Assembly (NCBI GenBank): GCA_002483285.1
Contig: DLHP01000041.1
Location: 290,513-354,512 of the forward strand
Direction of reading: 5' to 3'
From: Flavobacterium sp. UBA7665
Lineage (GTDB): Bacteria > Bacteroidota > Bacteroidia > Flavobacteriales > Flavobacteriaceae
DNA: 64,000 nucleotides
This document shows, one piece after another, positions 37,031 to 45,189 of this stretch. The notes under the pieces were generated by a model that had not been told where the DNA came from, ran no database searches, and was given only the letters and a program-made list of their open reading frames with translations. A program made the translations under genes and the position numbers. How positions within the stretch are numbered: the first letter of the stretch is position 1; every line of letters begins with the position of its first letter.

Positions 37031-37286
37031 TAGTCGAAAGTTGAAAGTCGAAACGCGAAAGTCGAATGACGGACGAGCGCGCCAACCGAATTTGGATGTT
37101 GGTTTGCGTGAGCGATGGCAGCGGTATCCTTTTGCTGACGTGAGGAGGCAAAAGATGGAGCGTACAGCGCGACGGCGTCACGAACCACGAATTGAAGATA
37201 AATGCTGAAACGCCGGCACGCCCAAAAAACAATCAAATTCCTACGCATTTTTAGCCTTTCGCCTTTCGACTTTGGACTTTCGACTA
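37031..37286. repeat. Composite inverted repeat with nested palindromic element
   Basis: A 36-base left arm (37031-37066, TAGTCGAAAGTTGAAAGTCG and on) pairs with a right arm (37251-37286) that reads TTTCGCCTTTCGACTTTGG before GACTTTCGACTA; about 30 of 36 positions match. Repeat copy D lies inside. The unit fills most of the 413-base gap between the M16 gene and rplU and contains no open gene. A similar CTTTCGACTTTTGACTTTTC tract occurs at about 27341-27372 without an inverse partner. Confidence 0.75.
37107..37177 (+). repeat. Dispersed palindromic repeat, copy D
   Basis: AGCGATGGCAGCGGTATCC, TTTTGC on the left; GGCAAAAGATGGAGCGTACAGCG on the right (with one divergent stretch). Same orientation as copy A. 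The tip is GCTGACGTGAGGAGGC. Nested in the inverted repeat 37031-37286. Confidence 0.75.
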
Positions 37287-37303
37287 TTTTTTTTCTCAAA
37301 GGG

Positions 37304-37333
37304 TTGCGCGGATGGGATTTAGTTGTATATTTG
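37304..37333 (+). promoter_or_regulatory. Promoter of rplU-rpmA
   Basis: TTG (37304-37306), 19 bases, TATATTTG (37326-37333): a full match to the Bacteroidota consensus, 32 bases before the rplU ATG. Confidence 0.8.
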
Positions 37334-37365
37334 CAGCCATTTTTATAAACAAATAAATCATTGTT

Positions 37366-37740
37366 ATGTACGCAATCGTAGAGATAGCAGGGCAACAATT
37401 CAAAGTAAGCAAAGACTTAAAGGTTTATGTTCACAGATTGTCAGACAAAGAAGGTGACGCGGTTTCATTCGCGAAAGTTCTTTTGTTAGACGATAATGGG
37501 ACTATCACTTTAGGCGCCCCGGCTGTAGAAGGAGCTTCAGTAGAAGCCAAAGTGTTACAACACTTAAAAGGAGACAAAGTAATCGTTTTCAAGAAAAAAC
37601 GTAGAAAAGGTTACAAAAAGAGAAACGGACACAGACAATACCTTACACAGATCCAGATTTCTGGTATCACTGTAGGTGGTGCTCCTAAGAAAAAAGCGGC
37701 TGCTAAGAAAGCAGACGAACCAGCAACCGAAGAAAATTAA
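37366..37740 (+). CDS. rplU: 50S ribosomal protein L21
   Basis: Ribosomal protein of 124 residues. MYAIVEIAGQQFKVSKDLKV at the start and VIVFKKKRRKGYKKRNGHRQ in the centre are diagnostic. The last ~20 residues are an Ala/Lys-rich extension (KKKAAAKKADEPATEEN) seen in Flavobacteria. It is followed 23 bases later by rpmA, the usual order. Confidence 0.97.
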   Translation: MYAIVEIAGQQFKVSKDLKVYVHRLSDKEGDAVSFAKVLLLDDNGTITLGAPAVEGASVEAKVLQHLKGDKVIVFKKKRRKGYKKRNGHRQYLTQIQISGITVGGAPKKKAAAKKADEPATEEN

Positions 37741-37763
37741 TTAACATTTAAAACCAATACGTC

Positions 37764-38024
37764 ATGGCTCACAAGAAAGGTGTCGGTAGTTCCAAGAATG
37801 GTAGAGAATCAGAATCGAAACGTTTAGGTGTTAAGATTTATGGAGGTCAGGCTGCTATCGCAGGGAACATCATCGTAAGACAAAGAGGTTCTAAACACAA
37901 CCCAGGTGAAAACGTTTACATCAGCAAGGATCACACTTTGCATGCACGCGTTGATGGAGTTGTACAGTTCCAAAAGAAAAAAGACAACAAATCATACGTT
38001 TCTATCCTTCCGTTCGAAGCATAA
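37764..38024 (+). CDS. rpmA: 50S ribosomal protein L27
   Basis: Ribosomal protein of 86 residues with the N-terminal MAHKKGVGSSKNGRESESKR that reaches the peptidyl transferase centre. There is no cleavable N-terminal extension of the Firmicutes type. A strong terminator follows. Confidence 0.97.
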   Translation: MAHKKGVGSSKNGRESESKRLGVKIYGGQAAIAGNIIVRQRGSKHNPGENVYISKDHTLHARVDGVVQFQKKKDNKSYVSILPFEA

Positions 38025-38047
38025 AAATAAGATTGTCAGATATAAGA

Positions 38048-38074
38048 AACCCGCTTGATTCAAGCGGGTTTTTT
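38048..38074 (+). terminator. Terminator of rplU-rpmA
   Basis: Perfect 10-bp stem AACCCGCTTG/CAAGCGGGTT with an ATT loop, followed by T4 and a further T-rich run. Confidence 0.92.
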
Positions 38075-38095
38075 GTTTTCAAAAAAGTAAAGGTT

Positions 38096-38172
38096 AACAC
38101 AGATTACACAGATTACACAGATTTTCACAGATTGTACTGTCTTAATCTGTGCAAATTTGTGTAATCTGTGTT
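38096..38172. repeat. ACACAGATT repeat hairpin
   Basis: Left arm: three tandem ACACAGATT-type units (AACACAGATTACACAGATT, then more). Right arm: AATCTGTGCAAATTTGTG and TAATCTGTGTT, complementary to the left arm. The unit ends 2 bases before the GH85 stop and may act as its terminator or stabiliser. Confidence 0.8.
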
Positions 38173-38174
38173 TA

Positions 38175-40187
38175 TTATCGGATGATGATCTTTTGAGTTT
38201 CGGTGACTTTGCCGTTGGTAAATTTTACGGTGTATGTTCCCGATGCCAAAGCAGTCGTGTCAAAAGCGTGGGTTGTCGTGCCGTTGACTTTAATCGTATT
38301 GGATTTGACCTTTCTTCCTTGTAAATCGTAAACTGTGTAATCGAGTTGTTGTGTGTTGGGCCAATGAATAGTAAAATGAACAGCATCCGTTTGAGGATAA
38401 CTGACCGTGACGAATACACCGGTTTTTGAATTGCTTGAAATTCCAAGATAACTTTCGCTAATGTTGATTTCACCGATGTTGACCTGATAATTCGACACGG
38501 AAACCGGTGAATCAAAACGCAAACCGATACTTGCAATTTCGCGTGGAGGAAAAGTAACTGTTAATCCCCAAAGTTCTCCATAAGCCCATCCGTTCGCAGA
38601 ACCTTCGCCCGAAACCAGAAATTCATATTTCTGATTGGGTTCGTCGGCAAAAACAATTAATGCTTTTAAAGCTGGATTACCCGGAATGCTTTTGTACTTT
38701 ATGCTAATTTGATAATAACCAGAATTAGGCACAGCTGCATTGAGTTTGGTTTTGAACAGCATTAGGTCAATCGGAGTGTTTGCGGGTAAATTTCCTGAAA
38801 TCTTCAAAGAATTTCCTTTATTGAAAGCGGTATCAAAATCCCATCCAGCGGTTAATATTCCATTGGTCGAAAATGCAAATTGCCAGGTCGGCAAAATATC
38901 CTGCTCGTTCATATTGTGCCAACTGTTCGCGCTGATTTCCGCACCCTCACTAAATTTTTTTGTTCCATGTCCGGTGCAAAAATTAGTATTAAATGGTATT
39001 GTCGAAATCACAGAGGTTTCCGGTATCCAGTTCGCCAAACCTTTAAAACCCACTGCATCGACATTTCCCGGATTGTTGTCATCGCCAGAAAACAAATGGT
39101 TCTCGGCGTTGTAAAATGAAGCGTAATCGGTGGGATCGTTGTTGAAATTGGTGTAGATAGAATTGTTGTACACGCAGTTCGGCGCAAACAATCCAAGTGA
39201 CGTGTAAGGCGTCGTGGCATTTTCGTGCAGGTTGGTCATGAAAGTATTGCCATTGGTTTCAAAATCGCCCTGGTTGCGGCCGGGCCAGATATCGGCGCCG
39301 GTAAACACCTCAAACTGCGAACGGCCAATCGTGGCGGCACGCGTACGCGATAGGTTGGGAAACGCATTGCTGCCCCAGAAAAAGTTGATGAAAATGCTAC
39401 TGCTCACGCGGGTTTCATATCCGTTGGTAAGGTCGGCGTCCTCGTCGCGCTGTACAAAGACCGAATTGTTGGCATTGAGGCGGTTTTGCCAGCCCACGCT
39501 TCCGTTGAGGATCATCGAGTCGTACCACATGATTTCTTTCCCAACGGCTTCGGCAGCTGCGGTTAAATCCTTGACGAATTCGTACATCAATGCGGCAGTC
39601 GTTGTATTGGTGGCGGTTTCCTGGTTGATGAACCAACCGTCGAAATTGTAGTATTGCATGATCGCGACCATTTTTGGGACCGCGATAAAGTTGCCGCTGC
39701 CATCCTGCTCGAGGAAATTGGTCAGTGTCGTGGTCGATCCGCCAAAAGCAGTCGGGGCAAAAAACACATTTCCAAAGATTTTGACGCCATTTTTGTGTGC
39801 CGCATTGGCCCAGGGCGATGACGGAATTTGCACAGACTGAGATGCGGTTCCGCCAAACCAAACCAATTTATCAATGTATTGCCAATGGGTAAAATTGAAC
39901 AAATTGAACTGGCTTTGCTCGCCGTAGTAATTCCCGAAGTTGTTCATGCCATCGGGTAAATAAGCGATTTTCATATCGTTCGACAACGCCGGATTGGATT
40001 GCGTGGCTGTGTTGATGAAACGTGTGGCAAGCGGAACGGTCGAAATTAAATCGGGCGAAGCGGTCGGACCAGTTGATGTCCATGCTTTGAGTTCGTCGAC
40101 CGTTAAGATATAGGGCGCGGTGTTGATGATTTGTGAATGGGAATACCATCCAATCAGCAGTAAGCCTAAAAGGGTAATTTTCTTCAA
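38175..40187 (-). CDS. GH85 endo-beta-N-acetylglucosaminidase with T9SS domain
   Basis: Secreted glycosidase of 670 residues, predicted to cut the GlcNAc-GlcNAc core of N-glycans. Signal peptide (MKKITLLGLLLIGWYSHS). The GH85 barrel shows FTHWQYIDKLVWFGG and NFDGWFINQET; N188 and E190 are the expected catalytic pair. MWYDSMILNGSVGWQNRLN is a further family segment. A carbohydrate-binding-like beta domain spans about 415-580, and a type A T9SS sorting domain (about 595-670) ends KIIIR. Suggests feeding on host or plant glycoproteins. Confidence 0.88.
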   Translation of the reverse strand: MKKITLLGLLLIGWYSHSQIINTAPYILTVDELKAWTSTGPTASPDLISTVPLATRFINTATQSNPALSNDMKIAYLPDGMNNFGNYYGEQSQFNLFNFTHWQYIDKLVWFGGTASQSVQIPSSPWANAAHKNGVKIFGNVFFAPTAFGGSTTTLTNFLEQDGSGNFIAVPKMVAIMQYYNFDGWFINQETATNTTTAALMYEFVKDLTAAAEAVGKEIMWYDSMILNGSVGWQNRLNANNSVFVQRDEDADLTNGYETRVSSSIFINFFWGSNAFPNLSRTRAATIGRSQFEVFTGADIWPGRNQGDFETNGNTFMTNLHENATTPYTSLGLFAPNCVYNNSIYTNFNNDPTDYASFYNAENHLFSGDDNNPGNVDAVGFKGLANWIPETSVISTIPFNTNFCTGHGTKKFSEGAEISANSWHNMNEQDILPTWQFAFSTNGILTAGWDFDTAFNKGNSLKISGNLPANTPIDLMLFKTKLNAAVPNSGYYQISIKYKSIPGNPALKALIVFADEPNQKYEFLVSGEGSANGWAYGELWGLTVTFPPREIASIGLRFDSPVSVSNYQVNIGEINISESYLGISSNSKTGVFVTVSYPQTDAVHFTIHWPNTQQLDYTVYDLQGRKVKSNTIKVNGTTTHAFDTTALASGTYTVKFTNGKVTETQKIIIR

Positions 40188-40231
40188 AGTAGTTGTGTTT
40201 TGGTTAGTAATAGGCGTAAATATAAAAAAAA

Positions 40232-40260
40232 TAAAAAAACCGCTTCCTTAGAAACGGTTT
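40232..40260 (-). terminator. Terminator of the small lipoprotein gene
   Basis: AAACCGTTTC/GAAGCGGTTT (one wobble) around TAAG on the minus strand, followed by a run of seven T. Confidence 0.85.
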
Positions 40261-40278
40261 GGCGAAACGGCTTTTTTG

Positions 40279-40686
40279 TTATTTGGCCTTGGCTTTCTCT
40301 AGCGCCTCGTTGTAGTTTTCTTTGAGGTTTTCTTTGGCTTCGTTTAGGTTTTCCTTGGTTTTGTCGGCACCTTCGTTGACGTTGGCTTTGAGTTTGTTCC
40401 AGGCAACTTCGGCTTCGTCGGCGGTTTTTTGCGCGGCGGCTTCGGCTTTTTTGTCTCCGTTGGCAATCGCCATTTTGAGGTCTTCCTTGGCTTTGTCCCA
40501 TTTCACTTTGACCGAATCGGTTTTGATGTCGAGGTCTGTTTTCAAAGCAGTTGTGGTCGTTGTGATAGTGACCGTATCACCGTTAACCGTATCGACCGTT
40601 GTGGTTTGTACGGTTTCTTTTTTACAAGCGGCCATAGCGAGCAGGCCCAGAAAGAGCGCGAATGTTTTGATTGTTGATTTACGCAT
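40279..40686 (-). CDS. Small coiled-coil lipoprotein
   Basis: Lipoprotein of 135 residues: signal peptide and lipobox (LLAMAACKKE), a Thr-rich linker (TTTVDTVNGDTVTITTTTT), then an Ala/Lys/Glu-rich helical region (KEDLKMAIANGDKKAEAAAQKTADEAE) likely to form a coiled coil. No specific family is recognised; the composition resembles YtxH/LEA-like stress proteins. The ATG at 40686 gives the signal peptide. Downstream of the 469-residue envelope protein on the same strand. Confidence 0.65.
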   Translation of the reverse strand: MRKSTIKTFALFLGLLAMAACKKETVQTTTVDTVNGDTVTITTTTTALKTDLDIKTDSVKVKWDKAKEDLKMAIANGDKKAEAAAQKTADEAEVAWNKLKANVNEGADKTKENLNEAKENLKENYNEALEKAKAK

Positions 40687-40731
40687 AATAAGGATGTGTT
40701 TTGATTTGTTCCAGCTTAAAGGTAACAAAAA

Positions 40732-42141
40732 TCACAACGCGTCAAACGCAATACTGATGGTTTTTGTTTTGGGCTGGTACGAAATGTAGCGCATATCAGT
40801 ATCGGTAAAATCGCAAGTCAGGTTCTTCATGGCCTTGTTGTCTTTATAGGCATCGAGGTATTTGTCCTTGTCGATGTTGGGAAAAACAGGGCTGTCGGAT
40901 TGCGCCGCGCCTACGTTAAAATCGCTATCGAGCACAAATTCAATCGAGGCCAACGGTTTTTCTTTTTCCATAAACAATACTTCGGGCATCGAAGGGCCAA
41001 AGCCGCGCGCCGAATTCATCTGTTGCTGCATCATTCGCTGTTGCATCATCATTTGCTGCTGCATCATCATTTGCTGCTGGAACATCCAATGGTGCATGAA
41101 CCAGTTGTAATGGTAATTGTATTGCTCTTTTTCGACATTGTCGAGCCTGAAGGCCAGCTTTCCCGATTTTGTTTTGTTGACCGTGACCGTAGATTTTATC
41201 GATGATTTGAGCGCCGTTTTGATGTAGTCCTGTACTTCGCCATTGGCAAACAGTTTTTGCAGTTCTGACGAAAGCGAGAATTCGTGGATGGGTTTCGACG
41301 TCTGCGTATCAAAGGTCTTTAGGCTGAGGTCTTGCTTGCCGACGTTTAAGAACACCAGTTTGTTGTCGTAAAAATAATTGCTTACGTCTTTGCTTGTCTT
41401 GTCGAATCCGGTTTCGATGGTAGAATGTGTGAAATCGGTGTTTTGCTTTAAATCGAAACGAAAAATCTGTACCGATTCCTTTCCTTTCTCCATCGTATAC
41501 ACGAGATGGTCGTCGATGAGGTAGCCTTTTCTGGTCAGGATTGAACCTTTTTCTACAAATTCCTGTTGGTTGATGGCGTCGGGTGTCTCGTCAATCAGCG
41601 ACCGGAACAACTTTTCATTGTCTTTAGAAATCGTGACTTGAGAAGAAGTGATATGGCCTGAATCAGTAATCGATTCAATATCCACCGTGTTTTTCTTTTT
41701 ATTGAATGAAACCAGCAGGGTTTTATCGGCAAGCCTGAAGACGTTGTGCGGCGCTTCTTTCATTTCTTTCGCGCTCGATTTTACTTTTCCCGTTGCGAGG
41801 TCGTAGTCGATGAACTGGATCTGTTTGTTATCACCATCATAATTCACCACCGAGACGACACCGTTCGATTCATGATAGGAAAGGATGGCGAACATTTTCT
41901 TAGCCGCAAACGCATCCAGCCTTTTGACTTTGCGCGACGCGTCTACATAAAAAGGCGTAAGTAGGAAATCCTTCGAATCGGTGTTTTTGATGATGGCAAA
42001 ATGCATCGTGCCGTTTTGGCTCAGATGCGCCGTGTACGTGCCTTCGAGTTTTTCTGATTTCTGCAAAGCGTAACTGAAAATTTCGCCTGCCCGGATCAAA
42101 GGGCTGGCAAGCAGCAAAAGGAACAAGTAAAAGGTCTTCAT
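40732..42141 (-). CDS. Exported protein with Met/Gln-rich tract
   Basis: Protein of 469 residues with a signal peptide (MKTFYLFLLLLASPLIRAG) and no further membrane helix. I recognise no family. The sequence has many beta-strand-like segments. At about residues 345-375 there is a striking run WMFQQQMMMQQQMMMQQRMM and QQQMNSARGFG, encoded by nearly identical nine-base units. The C-terminus returns to normal composition. It follows ahcY on the same strand but is separated by a terminator. Confidence 0.65.
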   Translation of the reverse strand: MKTFYLFLLLLASPLIRAGEIFSYALQKSEKLEGTYTAHLSQNGTMHFAIIKNTDSKDFLLTPFYVDASRKVKRLDAFAAKKMFAILSYHESNGVVSVVNYDGDNKQIQFIDYDLATGKVKSSAKEMKEAPHNVFRLADKTLLVSFNKKKNTVDIESITDSGHITSSQVTISKDNEKLFRSLIDETPDAINQQEFVEKGSILTRKGYLIDDHLVYTMEKGKESVQIFRFDLKQNTDFTHSTIETGFDKTSKDVSNYFYDNKLVFLNVGKQDLSLKTFDTQTSKPIHEFSLSSELQKLFANGEVQDYIKTALKSSIKSTVTVNKTKSGKLAFRLDNVEKEQYNYHYNWFMHHWMFQQQMMMQQQMMMQQRMMQQQMNSARGFGPSMPEVLFMEKEKPLASIEFVLDSDFNVGAAQSDSPVFPNIDKDKYLDAYKDNKAMKNLTCDFTDTDMRYISYQPKTKTISIAFDAL

Positions 42142-42177
42142 GGTTTTTGTTTTTAGCAATATTACACTTTTTTCCAA

Positions 42178-42207
42178 ATAAAAAACCCTCACCAAAAGGC
42201 GAGGGCT
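42178..42207 (-). terminator. Terminator of ahcY
   Basis: On the minus strand CCCTCGCC/GGTGAGGG (one wobble) around TTTT, then a T run of six or more. Confidence 0.85.
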
Positions 42208-42228
42208 TCAATATCAATTATTGATTGA

Positions 42229-43545
42229 TTAGTATCTGTAGTATTCCGGTTTAAACGGACCTTGTACTTCAACACCAATGTAAGCCGCTTGGTCGTCTCT
42301 CAACGTCTCCAACTCAACACCCAATTTTTCAAGGTGTAAGGCCGCTACTTTTTCATCGAGGTGTTTTGGTAACATGTAAACTTCATTGTTATAAGCTGCA
42401 GAATTGGTCCACAATTCGATTTGCGCCAAAGTCTGGTTGGTAAACGAGTTACTCATTACAAAACTTGGGTGGCCGGTGGCACAACCCAAATTCACCAAAC
42501 GACCTTCGGCCAAAATGATGATGTCCTTTCCAGCGATGGTATATTTATCTACTTGTGGTTTGATCTCGATTTTAGAACCACCGTGGTTTTTGTTCAACCA
42601 GGCCATATCGATTTCATTGTCAAAGTGGCCAATGTTGCAAACGATGGTTTTGTCTTTCATCTGCTCAAAGTGGCTACCCAAAACGATGTCTTTGTTTCCT
42701 GTAGTCGTGATGATGATATCGGCATTGGCCACAACGGTGTTGAGTTTTTTCACCTCGAACCCGTCCATTGCAGCTTGCAAAGCACAAATCGGGTCAATTT
42801 CTGTAACCGTTACGATAGATCCGGCACCTCTAAATGAAGCCGCAGTTCCTTTACCCACGTCACCGTATCCGCAAACTACTACGCGTTTCCCAGCGAGCAT
42901 GATGTCTGTAGCGCGACGAACCGCATCCACAGCCGATTCTTTACAACCGTATTTGTTGTCAAATTTCGACTTGGTCACCGAGTCATTCACGTTGATTGCA
43001 GGCATTACCAAAGTTCCATTTTTCATTCTTTCGTAGAGTCTGTGAACACCTGTAGTAGTTTCTTCAGACAATCCTTTGATTCCGGGAACCAATTCAGGGT
43101 AACGATCAAAAACCATGTTGGTCAAATCGCCACCATCGTCCAAAATCATGTTGAGTGGCTGACGGTCTTCACCAAAAAACAAAGTTTGCTCGATACACCA
43201 GTCAAATGATTCCTCATCCAAACCTTTCCAGGCGTAAACCTGGATTCCCGCAGCAGCAATCGCAGCAGCAGCCTGGTCTTGGGTTGAGAAAATGTTACAA
43301 GATGACCAGGTCACTTCGGCGCCCAAGGCAATCAAAGTTTCGATCAAAACCGCAGTCTGGATGGTCATGTGCAAACAACCGGCAATGCGCGCGCCTTTCA
43401 AAGGTTGCGACGCACCGTATTCTCTGCGAAGTGCCATCAATCCTGGCATTTCAGCTTCGGCGAGTTCAATTTCTTTTCTTCCCCAAGCCGCAAGGGAAAT
43501 GTCTTTTACTTTGTAGGCCACGAATGGCATCGTTGTCGTACTCAT
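42229..43545 (-). CDS. ahcY: Adenosylhomocysteinase
   Basis: NAD-dependent enzyme of 438 residues that splits S-adenosylhomocysteine to adenosine and homocysteine, relieving product inhibition of methyltransferases. The substrate domain has KGARIAGCLHMTIQTAVLIETL; the NAD fold has VVCGYGDVGKGTAASFRGAG. The C-terminus ends GPFKPEYYRY, the conserved tail that contacts NAD of the neighbouring subunit. A TAAATTTG promoter element lies 33 bases before the ATG. Confidence 0.97.
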   Translation of the reverse strand: MSTTTMPFVAYKVKDISLAAWGRKEIELAEAEMPGLMALRREYGASQPLKGARIAGCLHMTIQTAVLIETLIALGAEVTWSSCNIFSTQDQAAAAIAAAGIQVYAWKGLDEESFDWCIEQTLFFGEDRQPLNMILDDGGDLTNMVFDRYPELVPGIKGLSEETTTGVHRLYERMKNGTLVMPAINVNDSVTKSKFDNKYGCKESAVDAVRRATDIMLAGKRVVVCGYGDVGKGTAASFRGAGSIVTVTEIDPICALQAAMDGFEVKKLNTVVANADIIITTTGNKDIVLGSHFEQMKDKTIVCNIGHFDNEIDMAWLNKNHGGSKIEIKPQVDKYTIAGKDIIILAEGRLVNLGCATGHPSFVMSNSFTNQTLAQIELWTNSAAYNNEVYMLPKHLDEKVAALHLEKLGVELETLRDDQAAYIGVEVQGPFKPEYYRY

Positions 43546-43578
43546 TTATATTATATTTGTTGTTGTAAAATTTTGCGC

Positions 43579-43586
43579 AAATTTAG
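43579..43586 (-). promoter_or_regulatory. -7 element of ahcY
   Basis: TAAATTTG on the minus strand, 33 bases upstream of the start. No clear TTG partner. Confidence 0.45.
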
Positions 43587-43676
43587 GCAATCACCTTCGA
43601 TTTAAAAAGCATTTTGATGAATTTGTGTTTTGTTAAGCGCCGTAAACTTTTAAATATCAGTAAAATAATTTTTTTG

Positions 43677-43816
43677 AGGAACTAATCCTGCTGTCCGCTG
43701 CACCCGAGCGAAGCGAATTGACCGAACACAACTGTTCAGTTATTAACGTTGTGAGGTAATCTTTTCTCGCTTAAAGAAAGCAAGAAAAGGATGCCGCTTC
43801 CATCAGGCCTAGGGCA
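43677..43816 (-). repeat. Dispersed palindromic repeat, copy E (expanded)
   Basis: Orientation of copy B. Left arm GGAACTAATCC and TGTCCGCTGC, then about 53 extra bases with their own small palindromes (ACTGTTCAGT, and CACAAC/GTTGTG), then ATCTTTTCTCGC. The right arm has AAGAAAAGGATGCCGCTTCC and ATCAGGCCTAGGGC. The tip stem is TCTCGCTT/AAGCAAGA. Confidence 0.8.
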
Positions 43817-43880
43817 ATCGTGTGGGTTTTAGCATTTGAGGTAGTATTTCTGCTTTGATATGTCGGCCAGGATTGTTAGA

Positions 43881-43917
43881 TTGCCTTCAGGGAAGGGGCA
43901 ATTACGTCCCTAAAAAA
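43881..43917 (+). repeat. CCTTCAGGGAAGGGGC element, copy 1
   Basis: Sixteen bases identical to 51592-51607, both followed within 7-10 bases by TCCC and a run of A. CCTTC and GAAGG form a small hairpin. Confidence 0.55.
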
Positions 43918-44085
43918 TTAATCGATTTCCCAATTGGATAAAATCTGTATATTTTTTTAAAAAGGATTATTTTAAATAAGGTTCATAAAATTGGCGATTA
44001 GCTTATCCTGAAAATGTAACATTACTGAATCGAATTTGTATTTGTCCATTTAAGATTCTTAGAAAAACACAGTATTTAAATCCCT

Positions 44086-44718
44086 ATGCCGCTCCATCAA
44101 GTCATCACCGTCAATTCCACCACCCAAATCCTTCTCTGGAAAATCACCGAATCCTATGAGCAACTCATGGGTGAAGTCGCGCTCAAGGAAAAAAGTGCCA
44201 AACGCCTCGAAGGCATGAAATCAGAATTGCACCGCCGCGGCTTTTTGAGCGTACGCAAATTACTCGCTCAAATCGGTTATACGGATTTTGATTTGCATTA
44301 CGATACCACCGGAAAACCGCATTTAGAAGACGGCACACACATCTCGATTTCACATTCGCATGAATTTTCGGCCATCATTGTCAGCGACCAAATCGTGGGC
44401 ATTGACCTTGAATTGTGTCGGGAGAAAGCGGCCGTAATCGCGCACAAATTCGTACACGAGGCAGAAAGTAAGTTTATGGATCCGGCAGATCCGGAGTACA
44501 TCCAAAAGCTTACGGTTTTGTGGGGTGTGAAAGAAGTCATCTTTAAAATCAGAAATGAAATCGGAATCAGTTTTAAAGACCATGTTCGCGCCGAGCCATT
44601 TGTCCTCAATGACAAACAGACCCTGGCGCATCTTGACATGGACGGCCTGCACAAAGTCTTTCGGGTGTTTTTTGAAACAGTAGAAAATTTCGTGCTCGTC
44701 TACGCCTTTGAAGCTTAA
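44086..44718 (+). CDS. 4'-phosphopantetheinyl transferase superfamily protein
   Basis: Enzyme of 210 residues that would load phosphopantetheine onto a carrier protein. The Mg-binding signature VGIDLE (about residues 104-109) and WGVKEVIFK (about 145-153) are present, as is ISISHSHEFSAI, the CoA-contact region. It is a single-domain, Sfp-like protein and somewhat short. No carrier-protein or NRPS/PKS gene is near. Ends by overlapping the convergent hemoglobin gene by 4 bases. Confidence 0.87.
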   Translation: MPLHQVITVNSTTQILLWKITESYEQLMGEVALKEKSAKRLEGMKSELHRRGFLSVRKLLAQIGYTDFDLHYDTTGKPHLEDGTHISISHSHEFSAIIVSDQIVGIDLELCREKAAVIAHKFVHEAESKFMDPADPEYIQKLTVLWGVKEVIFKIRNEIGISFKDHVRAEPFVLNDKQTLAHLDMDGLHKVFRVFFETVENFVLVYAFEA

Positions 44719-45098
44719 GTCTGTCGCGCTTCAAAAATCGAAACATACAAATGTGTTCCCATACGGCGCGCGCGTTCCTTTAAGATTTCGGCATTTCTGC
44801 CCTCGAAATTTTCATTGAGGGTTTCAATCCAGTAATTGAGCCAGATCCCAAATTCATTGGGCGAAATGCGATTGTCAAATTGTCGGTCAACAGCCGAATG
44901 CGCTTTCACCGGATCGCCTTTGAACTTTCGGATACCAAACAAAGTCGTCTCCCAAAAATCGGTGAGCTTCTCAAGATGTTCTTCCCAATCTTTAATTGTT
45001 TCGTTAAAAAACGGACCAAGCTCGGCGTCTTTCCTCACTTTTGCGTAAAACGCCCTGACGAGCAAAGACAAATCTTCGCGGTTTTCTACTTCTTTCAT
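44715..45098 (-). CDS. Group III truncated hemoglobin
   Basis: Globin of 127 residues with a truncated two-over-two helix layout. The proximal-His region is FKGDPVKAHSAVDRQF, and FWETTLFGIRKFKGDP and FYAKVRKDAELGPFF match group III globins. Possible roles are oxygen, NO or sulfide handling. The ATG at 45098 is preferred to an upstream start. Divergent from the prenylglyceryl-phosphate synthase gene. Confidence 0.87.
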   Translation of the reverse strand: MKEVENREDLSLLVRAFYAKVRKDAELGPFFNETIKDWEEHLEKLTDFWETTLFGIRKFKGDPVKAHSAVDRQFDNRISPNEFGIWLNYWIETLNENFEGRNAEILKERARRMGTHLYVSIFEARQT

Positions 45099-45189
45099 AA
45101 TCGATACTCGGTTTTTACTGGGCAGACCTTTGTGAACCTTTGCGAGGCTTTTCAAAAAACCGTATTTTTACAGGCACCGAAAAAACCGC

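Larger units (their letters stand above)
43546..44085. other. Repeat-rich intergenic region, ahcY to PPTase
   Basis: No gene is apparent. It contains the ahcY -7 element (43579-43586, minus), dispersed repeat copy E (43677-43816) and one copy of the CCTTCAGGGAAGGGGC element (43881-43917). The last ~165 bases are AT-rich and should contain the phosphopantetheinyl transferase promoter, which I cannot place. Confidence 0.6.

Noticed and set aside
38096..38172. Possible CRISPR array made of ACACAGATT units
   Set aside because: Units are only nine bases, not separated by unique spacers, and the second half is the inverse complement. It is a hairpin repeat, not a CRISPR.
43677..43816. Remnant of an insertion sequence
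   Set aside because: No transposase fragment and no target duplication are visible; the sequence is better explained as an expanded copy of the dispersed repeat.
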